From Deltaproteobacteria bacterium (GTDB lineage: Bacteria; Myxococcota; JADLHZ01), in NCBI GenBank assembly GCA_020848545.1, contig JADLHZ010000079.1, forward strand, positions 45,861 through 109,860: a stretch of DNA of 64,000 nucleotides, given 5' to 3'. A model generated the notes under the pieces. The model was not told the DNA's origin. It saw only the letters and a list, made by a program, of their open reading frames with translations, and did not search any database. A program made the position numbers and the translations under genes. Shown here one piece after another: positions 8,945-17,681 of this stretch; the first letter of the stretch is position 1; each line of letters begins with the position of its first letter.

Positions 8945-11900
8945 TCAGTACTTGCCGACGGCGCGGATGAAGAAGCCCTTGTTGTCGATGCGATCGTCGG
9001 CGAGCTCGTCGTCCGAGAAGTGCGTGAAGTTGTAGCCGACGCCGACGCGCACGTAGTCCCACGGCGACACGGAGATCTCGGCGAGGAAGCCGTTCTGCAG
9101 CGCGTTGCCGACGAGCTTCATCCGGTACTCGGCGCTGACGTCGAGCCACTTCAGGATGTGCACGTTCAGCCGGTTGATCCACAGCATCGACGTCGTGCGC
9201 TGCGCCGCGAGATCGTCGAGCTCGAGCTGCTGCAACTTCACGGCGAGCTTCTCGACGAGCTGCGTGCGGATGACAGGCAGCTCGATCATCGGCACCAGCG
9301 AGACCACGTCGACGACTTCGTTCTCGTACCCGTTGCCGAGATCGATTGGCCGCATGAAGCCGCGGCGCGTGTACTTGACGAGCGCGTTCACCCAATCATG
9401 CTTCACCGGGCGGTAGGCGAAGCCGAAGGTCATCTGCGTGAGGCCGGCGATCGGTCTCCCTTGTTGCCACTCGTGAGCATCGGCCCACTCGACCTTGCCC
9501 ATGAAGCTGAGATCGCGGTGCAGTTGCAGCATCAGGCCGAGGGTCAGATACAGGGTGAGGCGATCGTTGCCCCCGAGCGCGCTGTCCTGATTGTCGAAGC
9601 GCGCCTCGAAGCGGCCGGTGAGCTTCATCGCCTTCCAGCGCACGAGCTCGAAGCCGACGCTGCCGGCGTCGCGCGAGGCGATGCCCACCGGAAACTGCAG
9701 CCCCAAGATCGCGCTCGGGTTGTAGAACGCCCGATCGCGCGCGAGCATGCCCGAGCCTTGGCCGACGAACGTTCCCGACGTCGCCGGAAAGCCGCCGAGC
9801 TCGCTCGCTCTGCCGGTGCCGACGCCCGGCGCGTTGCCCACGTTCTGCGAGCGCTCGTAGAGCAAGTTGAAGTAGAGCCCCTCGGCGAGCTCCCACCGGT
9901 TGTTCAGGCCGTAGACGGCGCGCGCGTGTGGGCCGAACGCGGTGGCGTCCACTTGGTACTCGCCGTACGCCTTGCTGCCGCGGGCGATCGTGTTCTCGCC
10001 GCCGACGATCGTCGTCGTCGTCCAGCCGCCGAGATCGCGGCTGAAGCGCTCGCTTACGTAGATGCGGCCGTCTTCGCCGAAGGGCGTGCGCAAGCCGACG
10101 GTGGTCGCGTTCGAGCCGCCGTAGCGCACCGTCTCGCTGATCTGCGCTTCGAGGTACTTGTGCAGCTGGTAGCGCAGCCCGATCTCGGTCGCGAACTGAT
10201 CGGCGACCTTGGTGATGAAGCTCGGATCGCCGCGCAGGATGAATTCTTGAGTCGCGAACAGGGTCAGCTTCGGCGTCACTTTGTAGGCGCCGCGCAGCGT
10301 GAGCGTGTCGGTGTTGACGAAGGGCACCGTCGCGCTGTCGTCGGCGAAGCCGTGATAATAGGAGAGCCCCGCGGACCACTTGTCATCCACGTGCTCGTAG
10401 CCGATCAGCGTCAGCTGCCGGTTCATGCGGCGCGTCGCGCAGCCCTGGTCAGCGGCAGCGCCGAGCTGGGCTTCGCAGCGGCGCAGATCGCTCGCGAGGA
10501 ACGCCGGGAGGTCGCTGTAGATGCCGTCGTGGCGCGCGAGCACGAAGTCCTTCTTCGTGATCGTGCCCTTGGCGGCGACGCCGAACTTCACTTGCCCTTG
10601 CTCGAAGGTGGCGCCGCTCGCGTAGAAGTTGGGATCGATGCGCGCCGCGTAGCCCGAGACCGTGACGAGCTCTTTTGGGAACTTGAAGATCTTCTGAAAA
10701 TCGAGCGCGAAGGTGGCCTTCATCGCGTAGCCGCTCACGGGCTTTTGCGAGCCGTCGGCGTTCATCACCGTCTCGGGCTTCTGCACGTCGGCGAACGATT
10801 GGCCGCCGTCCGCGGTGACCGAGAGATCGGTGTCGCGTCCTTCACTGTGGTTGAGCTCACCGCTGACGACGATGCCGTCCCACGGCTTCGCTTCGACCGA
10901 CGCGCCGTACAAGCGGTATTCCGGACGCGAGCCATCGCCGCGGCGCTCGGTGACGAAGCCGCCGCCGACGGTGACGCGATCGAAGAGCGTCTCCTTGACG
11001 TAGCCGCCGCCCGCGAGCTGGTTGCCGAGGCCGAAGTCGCGCGCTTCGTAGTCGACCTCGATGTAGACGGGATTCCCCTGCGCCACCGAGATCGGCATCA
11101 GCATGCCGCCGAAAGAGCCGCTGGTCAGCGAGGCGACGGGCTCCAGGAACACGAGGCGGCCCGTGTCGTACGAGATCGTGTAGTCGACGTTCCGTTTCTT
11201 CACGACGTCCTGCACGACGGTGCCGCTGACGCCGTCGCGGACCACGATGCGCACCTGCTCGCTGCCTTCGAGCACGTCGCGATCGCGCAGAAAGTACAGC
11301 GCGCCGCCGGTGCCGCGCAGGGCGACGTGCACGCGCCGCGACGACTGCAGCGGCTGGCCGACGAACGCGTCGAGCTTCGTGTGATCGTACTTCGAGAAGC
11401 CGCGATCCCACGCGACACGCGCGCCGAAGATCGCGCGATCGTAGCGGAAGAGCTCGACGCCCTTCACCTGCGTCACGATGTTGCCGGCTTCGAGCTTCGA
11501 CGCGTCTGCTTCCACGAGCACGTAGAGCTTCTTGCCCGACTGCGCGTCTTGCACCTCTTCGCTGGCGTCGCCGTAGATCGGATAGAACTTGTCGGGCTCG
11601 ACGACGTTGCGCCAGAAGGTGCTCGTTTGCGGCTGCGCTGTGTCGACGTAGGCGGTGAAGCGGTTGTCCTTGAAGAACCAGTCGCCCTTCAAGCGCCCTT
11701 TGAAATAGAGGACCGCGCGCCCGTGCAGGAAGTAGTCGCCGTTTGCGACCTTGATCGTCGACTCCTCGTTCGCCTCCGGCAGCATGCCGAGCGCGCCGGA
11801 TTGGCCGATCGATCCTTCGGCGAGCGCGAGCAGGAACCAGCGGTTCGGCGACATCATCACTTGTCTGACGAGCGTGCTCTTCTCGCCGTGCGGCGTCGTC

Positions 11901-14900
11901 ACCATGAACGCGATCTTGTTCTTGCCGTCTTTCAACGGCACGTTGATCTCGACTTGGCCTTCGGCGTCGAGCACGAAGGTCAGCGCGCTCGCCGGCAGCG
12001 ATGCCGGTTGCGACGCGGCGGCGGCGACGAGCGGCTGCATCGGCTTCGACGCGGGCTCGGACGCGGGCGCAGAAGCCGGAACAGACGCGAGCTGCGAAGC
12101 CGGCTGTGATGCCGGTTGTGAAGATGCCATCGCGTCGAGCTCGGCCATCGCGGCGAGCGCGCGCTTCTTCTTGTCCTTCGCGAGCGGCTGCGACGCGGGT
12201 TGCGAGCTCGCTTGGGACGACGCTTCCGGCGGCAACAAATCCGCGTCGACGACGGTGATGCTCGTGCCGGGCGGCCCGTGCGCGAACGCGATCAGCCGAT
12301 CCTGCTTCACGACGGCGTTCTCCGCCGGCAGATCGATCGTCACGCGGTTCTTCTTCGATACGGGGGCGATCGTCGCCATCGACGCCGGCTCGTCCTTCTC
12401 TTCGACCGCGGTGAACGCAAGCTCCGGTGTCGGCTCGCCCGCGAACGGCATGCGCCCTGTGCGCGACGGCCCGCTGCTGCTGCCGGGCTTCATCACGAGC
12501 GTCGTCTCGCGCCCTTGGCCGTTCTGCATCAGGATGGTGATCTCGCCACGATCCAAGCGCACGTTGTGGGCGAACTGGCCCTTCTCGTCGAGCTTCGTCT
12601 CGGTGCCGTTGATCGTCACGCGGCGCGGCTCAGGCGGCTTCAGCGGTGGCAGCTCGGCGACGTCGCTCGCGGGGCCAGAGTAGCTGATCGCGACGCGGCG
12701 ATTCACGTCGAGCGCGCGCTTTCCGAGCGGCGGGATCAGCGGCTCCGACTTGCCGAGGCCGCGCACGACCACGTTCTTTGCGCCCTTCTGCTCGAGGTAG
12801 CTCTTGATGAAGCCCGCTTCGGCGAGGGTCTGCAGCTCCTCGCGCTTCGGATCGGCTGTGGGACCGGCGCCGGAGTGCACGCTGATCGTCAGAGCGACAT
12901 CTTTGCCGGCGGTCGCGAGGATTTGATCGAGCGCGCGCTTGAGGTCGAGGCCGATTGTCTTCTCGGTGAACAAGGCGCCGCGTACGAGCGTCTCTTGCAG
13001 CGTTGGCTGGGTGAGCGTGAACAGCTCGGGCGCCGTCATCACGTTGCCGCCCTCGCTGTCCTTCGCCGCGCAGCGATAAGCGTAGGACCCAGGGACGAGC
13101 GCGAGGCCGCCGCCGTCGTACTTCAGGATCTTCTCGCCGGCCGGCACTTTCACCAGTTGCTGCAGAGTGTCCGTGCGATCGTAGAGGCCGAGCCGCAGAT
13201 CCTGCAGCTTGTCGATGTCGCCCGTGAAGGTGAAGACGAGCGGCGAGACGAGCCTGCCGTCTTTGACGAAGCCGGTGCCGCCCGCAAGCGTGCAGCCGAA
13301 GGTCGCGAGCGGCAGCGGCGTCGGCACGCCGTCGATGAAGATCGCGTCGCTCGCCACGCCGCCTTGCACTTCGGCGCGCGCTTTTGCCTTCGCCTCGGCC
13401 GGCGCGTAGCCTTTGCGCACCCCGAAAGCACGGCCGTCTTTCGCTTGCATGAACACCGTCGTGCGCTCCGTGGGGAAGACGTTCGTCTTCCACTCGCCGC
13501 CGTCGAACGCAACGTCGACGCCGTGCACGCTCGCGCGCTGATCGGCGCTGTTGGGGAGCGAGCTCGGCAGCGACGCCGGCTGCGACGCGGCGAGCATCGG
13601 CACCATCGTGATCGTGACGCGGCGGTTCAGCTCGCGGCCTTTTTGTCCGAGGTTCGGTACGAGCGGCTCTTTGTCGGCTTTGCCGGTCGCCGTGATCCGC
13701 GCTTCGTCGACGCCGTAGCTCGCGATCACCTTCTTCACCGCTTGCGCGCGCTTGTCCGTCGTCGGTTGGCGTTCCGCGGCGGGGCCGTCGTTGGCGACGT
13801 GGACTTCGACCGCGATCGGACCGCCGCCCTGGAGCTTGTCTTTGATCTCGCCGATCTTCGCGAGCAGCTCGGGCGTCGCCTTGTTCGTCGGCGTGAACAG
13901 CTCGCCGCGCAAGGTGGCGATGGGCTCGGGCTTGCCGCTCGGCGCCGGCAACGCTTCGACGACGAACGCGCGCCGCGGTGAGCGGGTGATCTCATCGTTC
14001 GACCAGACGGTGAGATCGTAGAAGTAGGCCGCGTTCGGTTCGACCGCGAGCCGCGTCTTGTCCTTCAGGTCCGTCACGATCTCTTTTGGCGGTGGGCCGA
14101 TGCCGTCGACGCGGTAGAGCACGTCGAGCTTCTCGTTCCGGATGATCAACGCGTGCGCTTGTGCGGGGGTCATGCCGGCGTGACGGGTGTGGAACACGAT
14201 CTCGGGCAGCGCGCCCGGCGACGTGGGCCGCAGCGTGCGCGGCGATCCATCGAAGGCGGGCGCCTCGCCCTTCACCCGCAGATCGACGTCGACGACGTGC
14301 GCGAGGTACTGCTCGTCGCCCACGTTGATCGCGAGCGGCTCTTCGCTGCCCGAGATGTCGATCGTCGGCACCGACGCGGGCTGCGACTCGAACGCCTTGA
14401 CGCGATCGAAGACGCAGCGAAAGCCGAAGTCGATCTTCGCCGGCGTGCCCCAGGTGAGGTGAAAGTCGCGGCGGTTCGAGCGCGTGGCCTGCGAGCCCGG
14501 CGGCACCGTGTCTTCGTCGACCTTCGCCAAGTGGTAGCCCGGCTGCACGTTCGAGAAGTGATACTTTCCGGCGCCGTCGGCCACCGAGTACGACCCGTTG
14601 TCCAAGTAGACGCGCGCGCGGGCGACGGGGTGCTCGCCGGGATCGAAGAAGCCGTTCTCGTTCTTGTCGCAGTAGACGCGGCCGATGACCTCGCTGCGAT
14701 CGAAGATCGGATCCGCCTCGACGTAGACGCTGGTCTGCACTTGCGGATGCAGCGCGCCGAGAGCGCCGTCGAGCCGCGCCGTGAAGTCGTAGCGCTGCGG
14801 CCGCGTCTGCGGGCCGGCGTTGACCATGTAACGAATTTCATACGTCGTTCCGGCCGGCACGCTGAGGTTGTTCAGCGCGACCATGTTCGGACCCGTCGAG

Positions 14901-15619
14901 ATCGCCACGGCCGCCGGCGCGCTTGCGCCGAGATCGGTGACCGTGACGGACCCGGCGACGAGCTGAAAGCCCGGCGCGAACGCCAGCGCAAAGTCCATCG
15001 GCGCGAGCAGCGGCTGCGGCAGCGCGGTCTTCGAGCCGTTCATGATGCGCGCCGAGATGACCGCGCGCTCGCCGGTCGTGATGCGCGGCGTCTTCGTCTC
15101 GATCGTCACGCGCACGAGGCCGGTCACCGCTTGGATCGGAATGTGGTTGTTCAGAAACTCGCCGCGCGCGCCGGCGCTCGTGAATCGCAAGTAGTACGGG
15201 TTGACGGCGCCAGCTTGCGGACGTTGAAACGGACTGACGAGATTTCCCGGACCTGCGGCGGCCAGCGCACCATTCGGCGCGGCAGCGGTCCCGCCGATCG
15301 GCAGCGCAGCGGGAAATTCGTAGAGGCCGATCGGAGGCGCGACGACGATGCGAAAAGTGCCGGCCGGCGGATCGAACTGGTACGCGCCCGTGGCTCCCGT
15401 GCGCTGCCCTTGTTGACCTGGTCCAAGCTGCGCGCGCGGCACCGGCTGGCCCGTGGCGTCGTCGACGAGGGTGAGAGCAGCGCCGCTGACGGGCGCGAAG
15501 GTGTCCGCGTCATAGACGACGCCGCTCGTGGCGCGGGCTTCGCGCGCGATGAGGCACAGCGCGCCCAGTGCGATGACGCACCGGGCACAGCGTGCGGCAA
15601 AAAACGTCCCCTTTGCCAC
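8945..15619 (-). CDS. Giant outer-membrane protein with SdrD_B-like, two OmpA-like and barrel domains
   Basis: This is a 2224-residue exported protein from a GTG, with a signal peptide ending near EARA-TSG. In order: a carboxypeptidase-regulatory-like beta domain (~31-110); a DUF11-like region (~150-305); an SdrD_B-like domain around residues 315-380 (YCDKNENGFFDPGEHPVARA); OmpA-like domains near 580-685 and 890-990, each ending with GRELNRRVTITM or ALDVNRRVAISY; Ser/Gln/Pro/Ala linkers (~1130-1210); and a long C-terminal beta-barrel (~1270-2224) ending VGKY. OmpA domains bind peptidoglycan, so the protein probably ties the wall to a large outer-membrane pore or adhesin platform. Many barrel residues are aromatic and strands alternate regularly. 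It converges on the propeller lipoprotein gene with a 6-bp gap. Confidence 0.88.
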   Translation of the reverse strand: MAKGTFFAARCARCVIALGALCLIAREARATSGVVYDADTFAPVSGAALTLVDDATGQPVPRAQLGPGQQGQRTGATGAYQFDPPAGTFRIVVAPPIGLYEFPAALPIGGTAAAPNGALAAAGPGNLVSPFQRPQAGAVNPYYLRFTSAGARGEFLNNHIPIQAVTGLVRVTIETKTPRITTGERAVISARIMNGSKTALPQPLLAPMDFALAFAPGFQLVAGSVTVTDLGASAPAAVAISTGPNMVALNNLSVPAGTTYEIRYMVNAGPQTRPQRYDFTARLDGALGALHPQVQTSVYVEADPIFDRSEVIGRVYCDKNENGFFDPGEHPVARARVYLDNGSYSVADGAGKYHFSNVQPGYHLAKVDEDTVPPGSQATRSNRRDFHLTWGTPAKIDFGFRCVFDRVKAFESQPASVPTIDISGSEEPLAINVGDEQYLAHVVDVDLRVKGEAPAFDGSPRTLRPTSPGALPEIVFHTRHAGMTPAQAHALIIRNEKLDVLYRVDGIGPPPKEIVTDLKDKTRLAVEPNAAYFYDLTVWSNDEITRSPRRAFVVEALPAPSGKPEPIATLRGELFTPTNKATPELLAKIGEIKDKLQGGGPIAVEVHVANDGPAAERQPTTDKRAQAVKKVIASYGVDEARITATGKADKEPLVPNLGQKGRELNRRVTITMVPMLAASQPASLPSSLPNSADQRASVHGVDVAFDGGEWKTNVFPTERTTVFMQAKDGRAFGVRKGYAPAEAKAKARAEVQGGVASDAIFIDGVPTPLPLATFGCTLAGGTGFVKDGRLVSPLVFTFTGDIDKLQDLRLGLYDRTDTLQQLVKVPAGEKILKYDGGGLALVPGSYAYRCAAKDSEGGNVMTAPELFTLTQPTLQETLVRGALFTEKTIGLDLKRALDQILATAGKDVALTISVHSGAGPTADPKREELQTLAEAGFIKSYLEQKGAKNVVVRGLGKSEPLIPPLGKRALDVNRRVAISYSGPASDVAELPPLKPPEPRRVTINGTETKLDEKGQFAHNVRLDRGEITILMQNGQGRETTLVMKPGSSSGPSRTGRMPFAGEPTPELAFTAVEEKDEPASMATIAPVSKKNRVTIDLPAENAVVKQDRLIAFAHGPPGTSITVVDADLLPPEASSQASSQPASQPLAKDKKKRALAAMAELDAMASSQPASQPASQLASVPASAPASEPASKPMQPLVAAAASQPASLPASALTFVLDAEGQVEINVPLKDGKNKIAFMVTTPHGEKSTLVRQVMMSPNRWFLLALAEGSIGQSGALGMLPEANEESTIKVANGDYFLHGRAVLYFKGRLKGDWFFKDNRFTAYVDTAQPQTSTFWRNVVEPDKFYPIYGDASEEVQDAQSGKKLYVLVEADASKLEAGNIVTQVKGVELFRYDRAIFGARVAWDRGFSKYDHTKLDAFVGQPLQSSRRVHVALRGTGGALYFLRDRDVLEGSEQVRIVVRDGVSGTVVQDVVKKRNVDYTISYDTGRLVFLEPVASLTSGSFGGMLMPISVAQGNPVYIEVDYEARDFGLGNQLAGGGYVKETLFDRVTVGGGFVTERRGDGSRPEYRLYGASVEAKPWDGIVVSGELNHSEGRDTDLSVTADGGQSFADVQKPETVMNADGSQKPVSGYAMKATFALDFQKIFKFPKELVTVSGYAARIDPNFYASGATFEQGQVKFGVAAKGTITKKDFVLARHDGIYSDLPAFLASDLRRCEAQLGAAADQGCATRRMNRQLTLIGYEHVDDKWSAGLSYYHGFADDSATVPFVNTDTLTLRGAYKVTPKLTLFATQEFILRGDPSFITKVADQFATEIGLRYQLHKYLEAQISETVRYGGSNATTVGLRTPFGEDGRIYVSERFSRDLGGWTTTTIVGGENTIARGSKAYGEYQVDATAFGPHARAVYGLNNRWELAEGLYFNLLYERSQNVGNAPGVGTGRASELGGFPATSGTFVGQGSGMLARDRAFYNPSAILGLQFPVGIASRDAGSVGFELVRWKAMKLTGRFEARFDNQDSALGGNDRLTLYLTLGLMLQLHRDLSFMGKVEWADAHEWQQGRPIAGLTQMTFGFAYRPVKHDWVNALVKYTRRGFMRPIDLGNGYENEVVDVVSLVPMIELPVIRTQLVEKLAVKLQQLELDDLAAQRTTSMLWINRLNVHILKWLDVSAEYRMKLVGNALQNGFLAEISVSPWDYVRVGVGYNFTHFSDDELADDRIDNKGFFIRAVGKY
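11994..12232 (-). repeat. Coding repeat giving Ser-Gln-Pro-Ala linkers
   Basis: This part of the giant outer-membrane gene encodes repeated (S/A)QPAS, SVPAS, SAPAS and SEPAS units. Shorter copies occur elsewhere in the same gene near 13553-13590 and 14365-14392. These are flexible inter-domain linkers. The near-identical DNA units (variants of GACGCCGGTTGC on the + strand) suggest growth by slippage or recombination. Confidence 0.75.
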
Positions 15620-15723
15620 GAGCCTCGGATCGTAGCCGAACCGCTAACCTTGGCAATTTATTGGGCATTGCGTGACGGGCGGGCACACTGGCAGCCAGGG
15701 CCGGAGCCGGGGTGTATGGGAAG

Positions 15724-15739
15724 CTGACCGATTGGTCAG
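15724..15739. promoter_or_regulatory. 16-bp operator-like palindrome, copy 1
   Basis: CTGACC-GATT-GGTCAG is a perfect dyad (6-bp arms, 4-bp centre) in the divergent gap between the giant outer-membrane gene and the membrane-active protein. Its right arm overlaps the AGGAG ribosome binding site (15738-15742) of the rightward gene, so a bound repressor could block transcription or initiation. A near-identical site lies at 27055-27070. The shape fits TetR-family operators; no TetR gene is in the window. Confidence 0.55.
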
Positions 15740-15748
15740 GAGTGTGCA

Positions 15749-17665
15749 ATGAAAGTTCAGGGGCCGGGCGAGAAGAAGGTTGGGACGGGCGAGGCGGAGA
15801 AGCCGGTCGATACGGGGGCGGCGCCGATCCGGCAGGACGCGCGGACGGGGGCGGGAGCTGGAGCGGGAAAATCGGCGACGGCGACGTCAAGGGCTACCGG
15901 GACCGCAACAGCCACGAAGAAGCCGGTCGAAGAGAAGGACGCGTTCGGAAAGGCTGACAGTAAGCCGATCGACACGAGCGCGCTCGAGGCGCCGGCGCTT
16001 CCGGCGAGCGAGAGCAAGGCGCCCGCGAACGCGGATCCCGCGCTCGCTGACCAGACGATCAGCGCGCTCGACGCCATCAAGGATCGCGTGTTGCGGCCGG
16101 AGACGATCGGCGAGATCGTCGAGCGCGCGCAGCACCTGCAAGCGAACCCGAGTGAGTCCGTCGTCATGACGGCGCTCGCCGATCCGACCCTCAAGCAGGA
16201 GCTGCAAGACATCATCACCGCCGGCAAAGCGTCGGCCGACGCACAGTGGACCGAGATTCAAGGCAAGATGCTCGAGATCGTCTCGCCGCAAACCGTGCTC
16301 ATGGTGACGGAGCAGCGGGAGCTCAGCGCGAAGATCCTCGGCAACGTGCTGAACGGTGGCGACATCCTCGGCGCGCTCAGCAAGGCGACGAACGCCGACA
16401 TCGCGACCGCGTTCAACTGGATGAAGACCGCCGGCGCCTGTCTGACGGACGCGGAGTCGATGCGTTCGTTGACGTCGGCCGTCGTCGCTGATCCGCAGGC
16501 GCACATGGCCGGCGCCGACAAAGTCTCCGCGGCGCTGTTCGGCACGACGCAGGCGTCGTCGCGGCAAGTCACCGGAACGGCGCCGGCGTCGCAGAGCGCG
16601 CAAGCGGCGAGGACGACGACGCCAGGGGGCAACGCAACGCGGGGCTTGAACGGGATGATGGCGGGCAACGCGTTCGCGCTCCTCGGCGAGGCCTCGTTCG
16701 ACTGGATGCTGGCCCACGCGGCCGAGACGCTCACCGGCGTCTTCGACGCGCACTTGAAGCTGATCATGGACGGGCTCAGCGCGCTGAAAAACGAGCGGAA
16801 GGCGATCGTCGCGGCGATCGTCGCGCAAGAGCAGCGCATCACCAGCCTGCAACACTCGATCGCGGCAGGCAAAGAGAAAGCTGAGCGACTCGGCGACGTG
16901 GCGACCATGATCGCATTCGCCGGCGCCTGCGTGGCGATCGCGGTCGCGGTCATCGCCGTCATCATCGCGATCGTCGTGCTGGTCTGCACGTGCGGCGCCG
17001 GCAGCGCGGTGTCGGCGTGGATCATCGTCTGCGCCGTCATCGTGCTCGTCTGCGCCATCGGCACTCTGGCCGTGACCATCGCGATGAACATCTCGCCCTT
17101 GCTCAAAGGCGCCGGCGTCATCTGCAAGTACCTCGGCTTGAAGTCCGAGCAGAAGATGTTCGAAGACATGTACAAGACGTGGGACGAGAACATCGGCTCG
17201 AAGAAAGAATTTCAGTACGCTTGCATCGCGCTGCTCATCATCTTCGGCATTGGCAGCATGTGCGCCGGCTTTGCGATGGGCGCCGGCGGCGCGATGAGCG
17301 TGAGCGTCAGCGTCCTCGGCGTGGCGATGAAGCTCGGCACCCTCTGCGCGCTCATGAACCTGCTGCCGAACGGCATCAACCTCGTGTGGTCGGTGGTCAA
17401 CCTGGCGGCGACCCAGTACGTCAGCCGGGCGTGGGCGAACGCCCAGCGTGACATGGACGTGCTCAGCCGCGAGCTCGCGCGCTTGAACCTGCGCCTCGAC
17501 GAGCTGCTCCACGCGATCAGGAAGCTCGCGAACGACGAGAACACCCAGAAGGCCGACGCCGAGCGCGCCGAAGAAGGACGCCAAGCGGTGATGGAGCACG
17601 TGCAAAAAGCGAACGCGTCGCTCAACGACGTGCGCAATGCGATCGCTCAATTCGCTGCCGCCTGA
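15749..17665 (+). CDS. Membrane-active coiled-coil protein resembling type III translocators
   Basis: The 638-residue protein has a disordered, Ala/Thr/Lys-rich N-terminus (~1-95), a helical region, a coiled coil near 345-380 (ALKNERKAIVAAIVAQEQRI), and a strongly hydrophobic helical hairpin around residues 387-450 (VAIAVAVIAVIIAIVVLVC). A second hydrophobic block follows (~490-550), then a closing coiled coil (SRELARLNLRLDELLHAIRK). No signal peptide is visible. Coiled coils flanking two hydrophobic hairpins match the layout of IpaB/SipB/YopB translocon proteins and of alpha-helical pore-forming toxins. No secretion apparatus is adjacent. Start backed by AGGAG seven bases upstream. The assignment is structural only. 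Confidence 0.7.
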   Translation: MKVQGPGEKKVGTGEAEKPVDTGAAPIRQDARTGAGAGAGKSATATSRATGTATATKKPVEEKDAFGKADSKPIDTSALEAPALPASESKAPANADPALADQTISALDAIKDRVLRPETIGEIVERAQHLQANPSESVVMTALADPTLKQELQDIITAGKASADAQWTEIQGKMLEIVSPQTVLMVTEQRELSAKILGNVLNGGDILGALSKATNADIATAFNWMKTAGACLTDAESMRSLTSAVVADPQAHMAGADKVSAALFGTTQASSRQVTGTAPASQSAQAARTTTPGGNATRGLNGMMAGNAFALLGEASFDWMLAHAAETLTGVFDAHLKLIMDGLSALKNERKAIVAAIVAQEQRITSLQHSIAAGKEKAERLGDVATMIAFAGACVAIAVAVIAVIIAIVVLVCTCGAGSAVSAWIIVCAVIVLVCAIGTLAVTIAMNISPLLKGAGVICKYLGLKSEQKMFEDMYKTWDENIGSKKEFQYACIALLIIFGIGSMCAGFAMGAGGAMSVSVSVLGVAMKLGTLCALMNLLPNGINLVWSVVNLAATQYVSRAWANAQRDMDVLSRELARLNLRLDELLHAIRKLANDENTQKADAERAEEGRQAVMEHVQKANASLNDVRNAIAQFAAA

Positions 17666-17681
17666 GGAGGTCCAGAGGGAA

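Noticed and set aside
9020..13981. Two long + strand frames (1029 and 593 residues)
   Set aside because: Both are antisense to the giant outer-membrane gene, with biased Arg/Ala/Asp composition and no recognisable motif.
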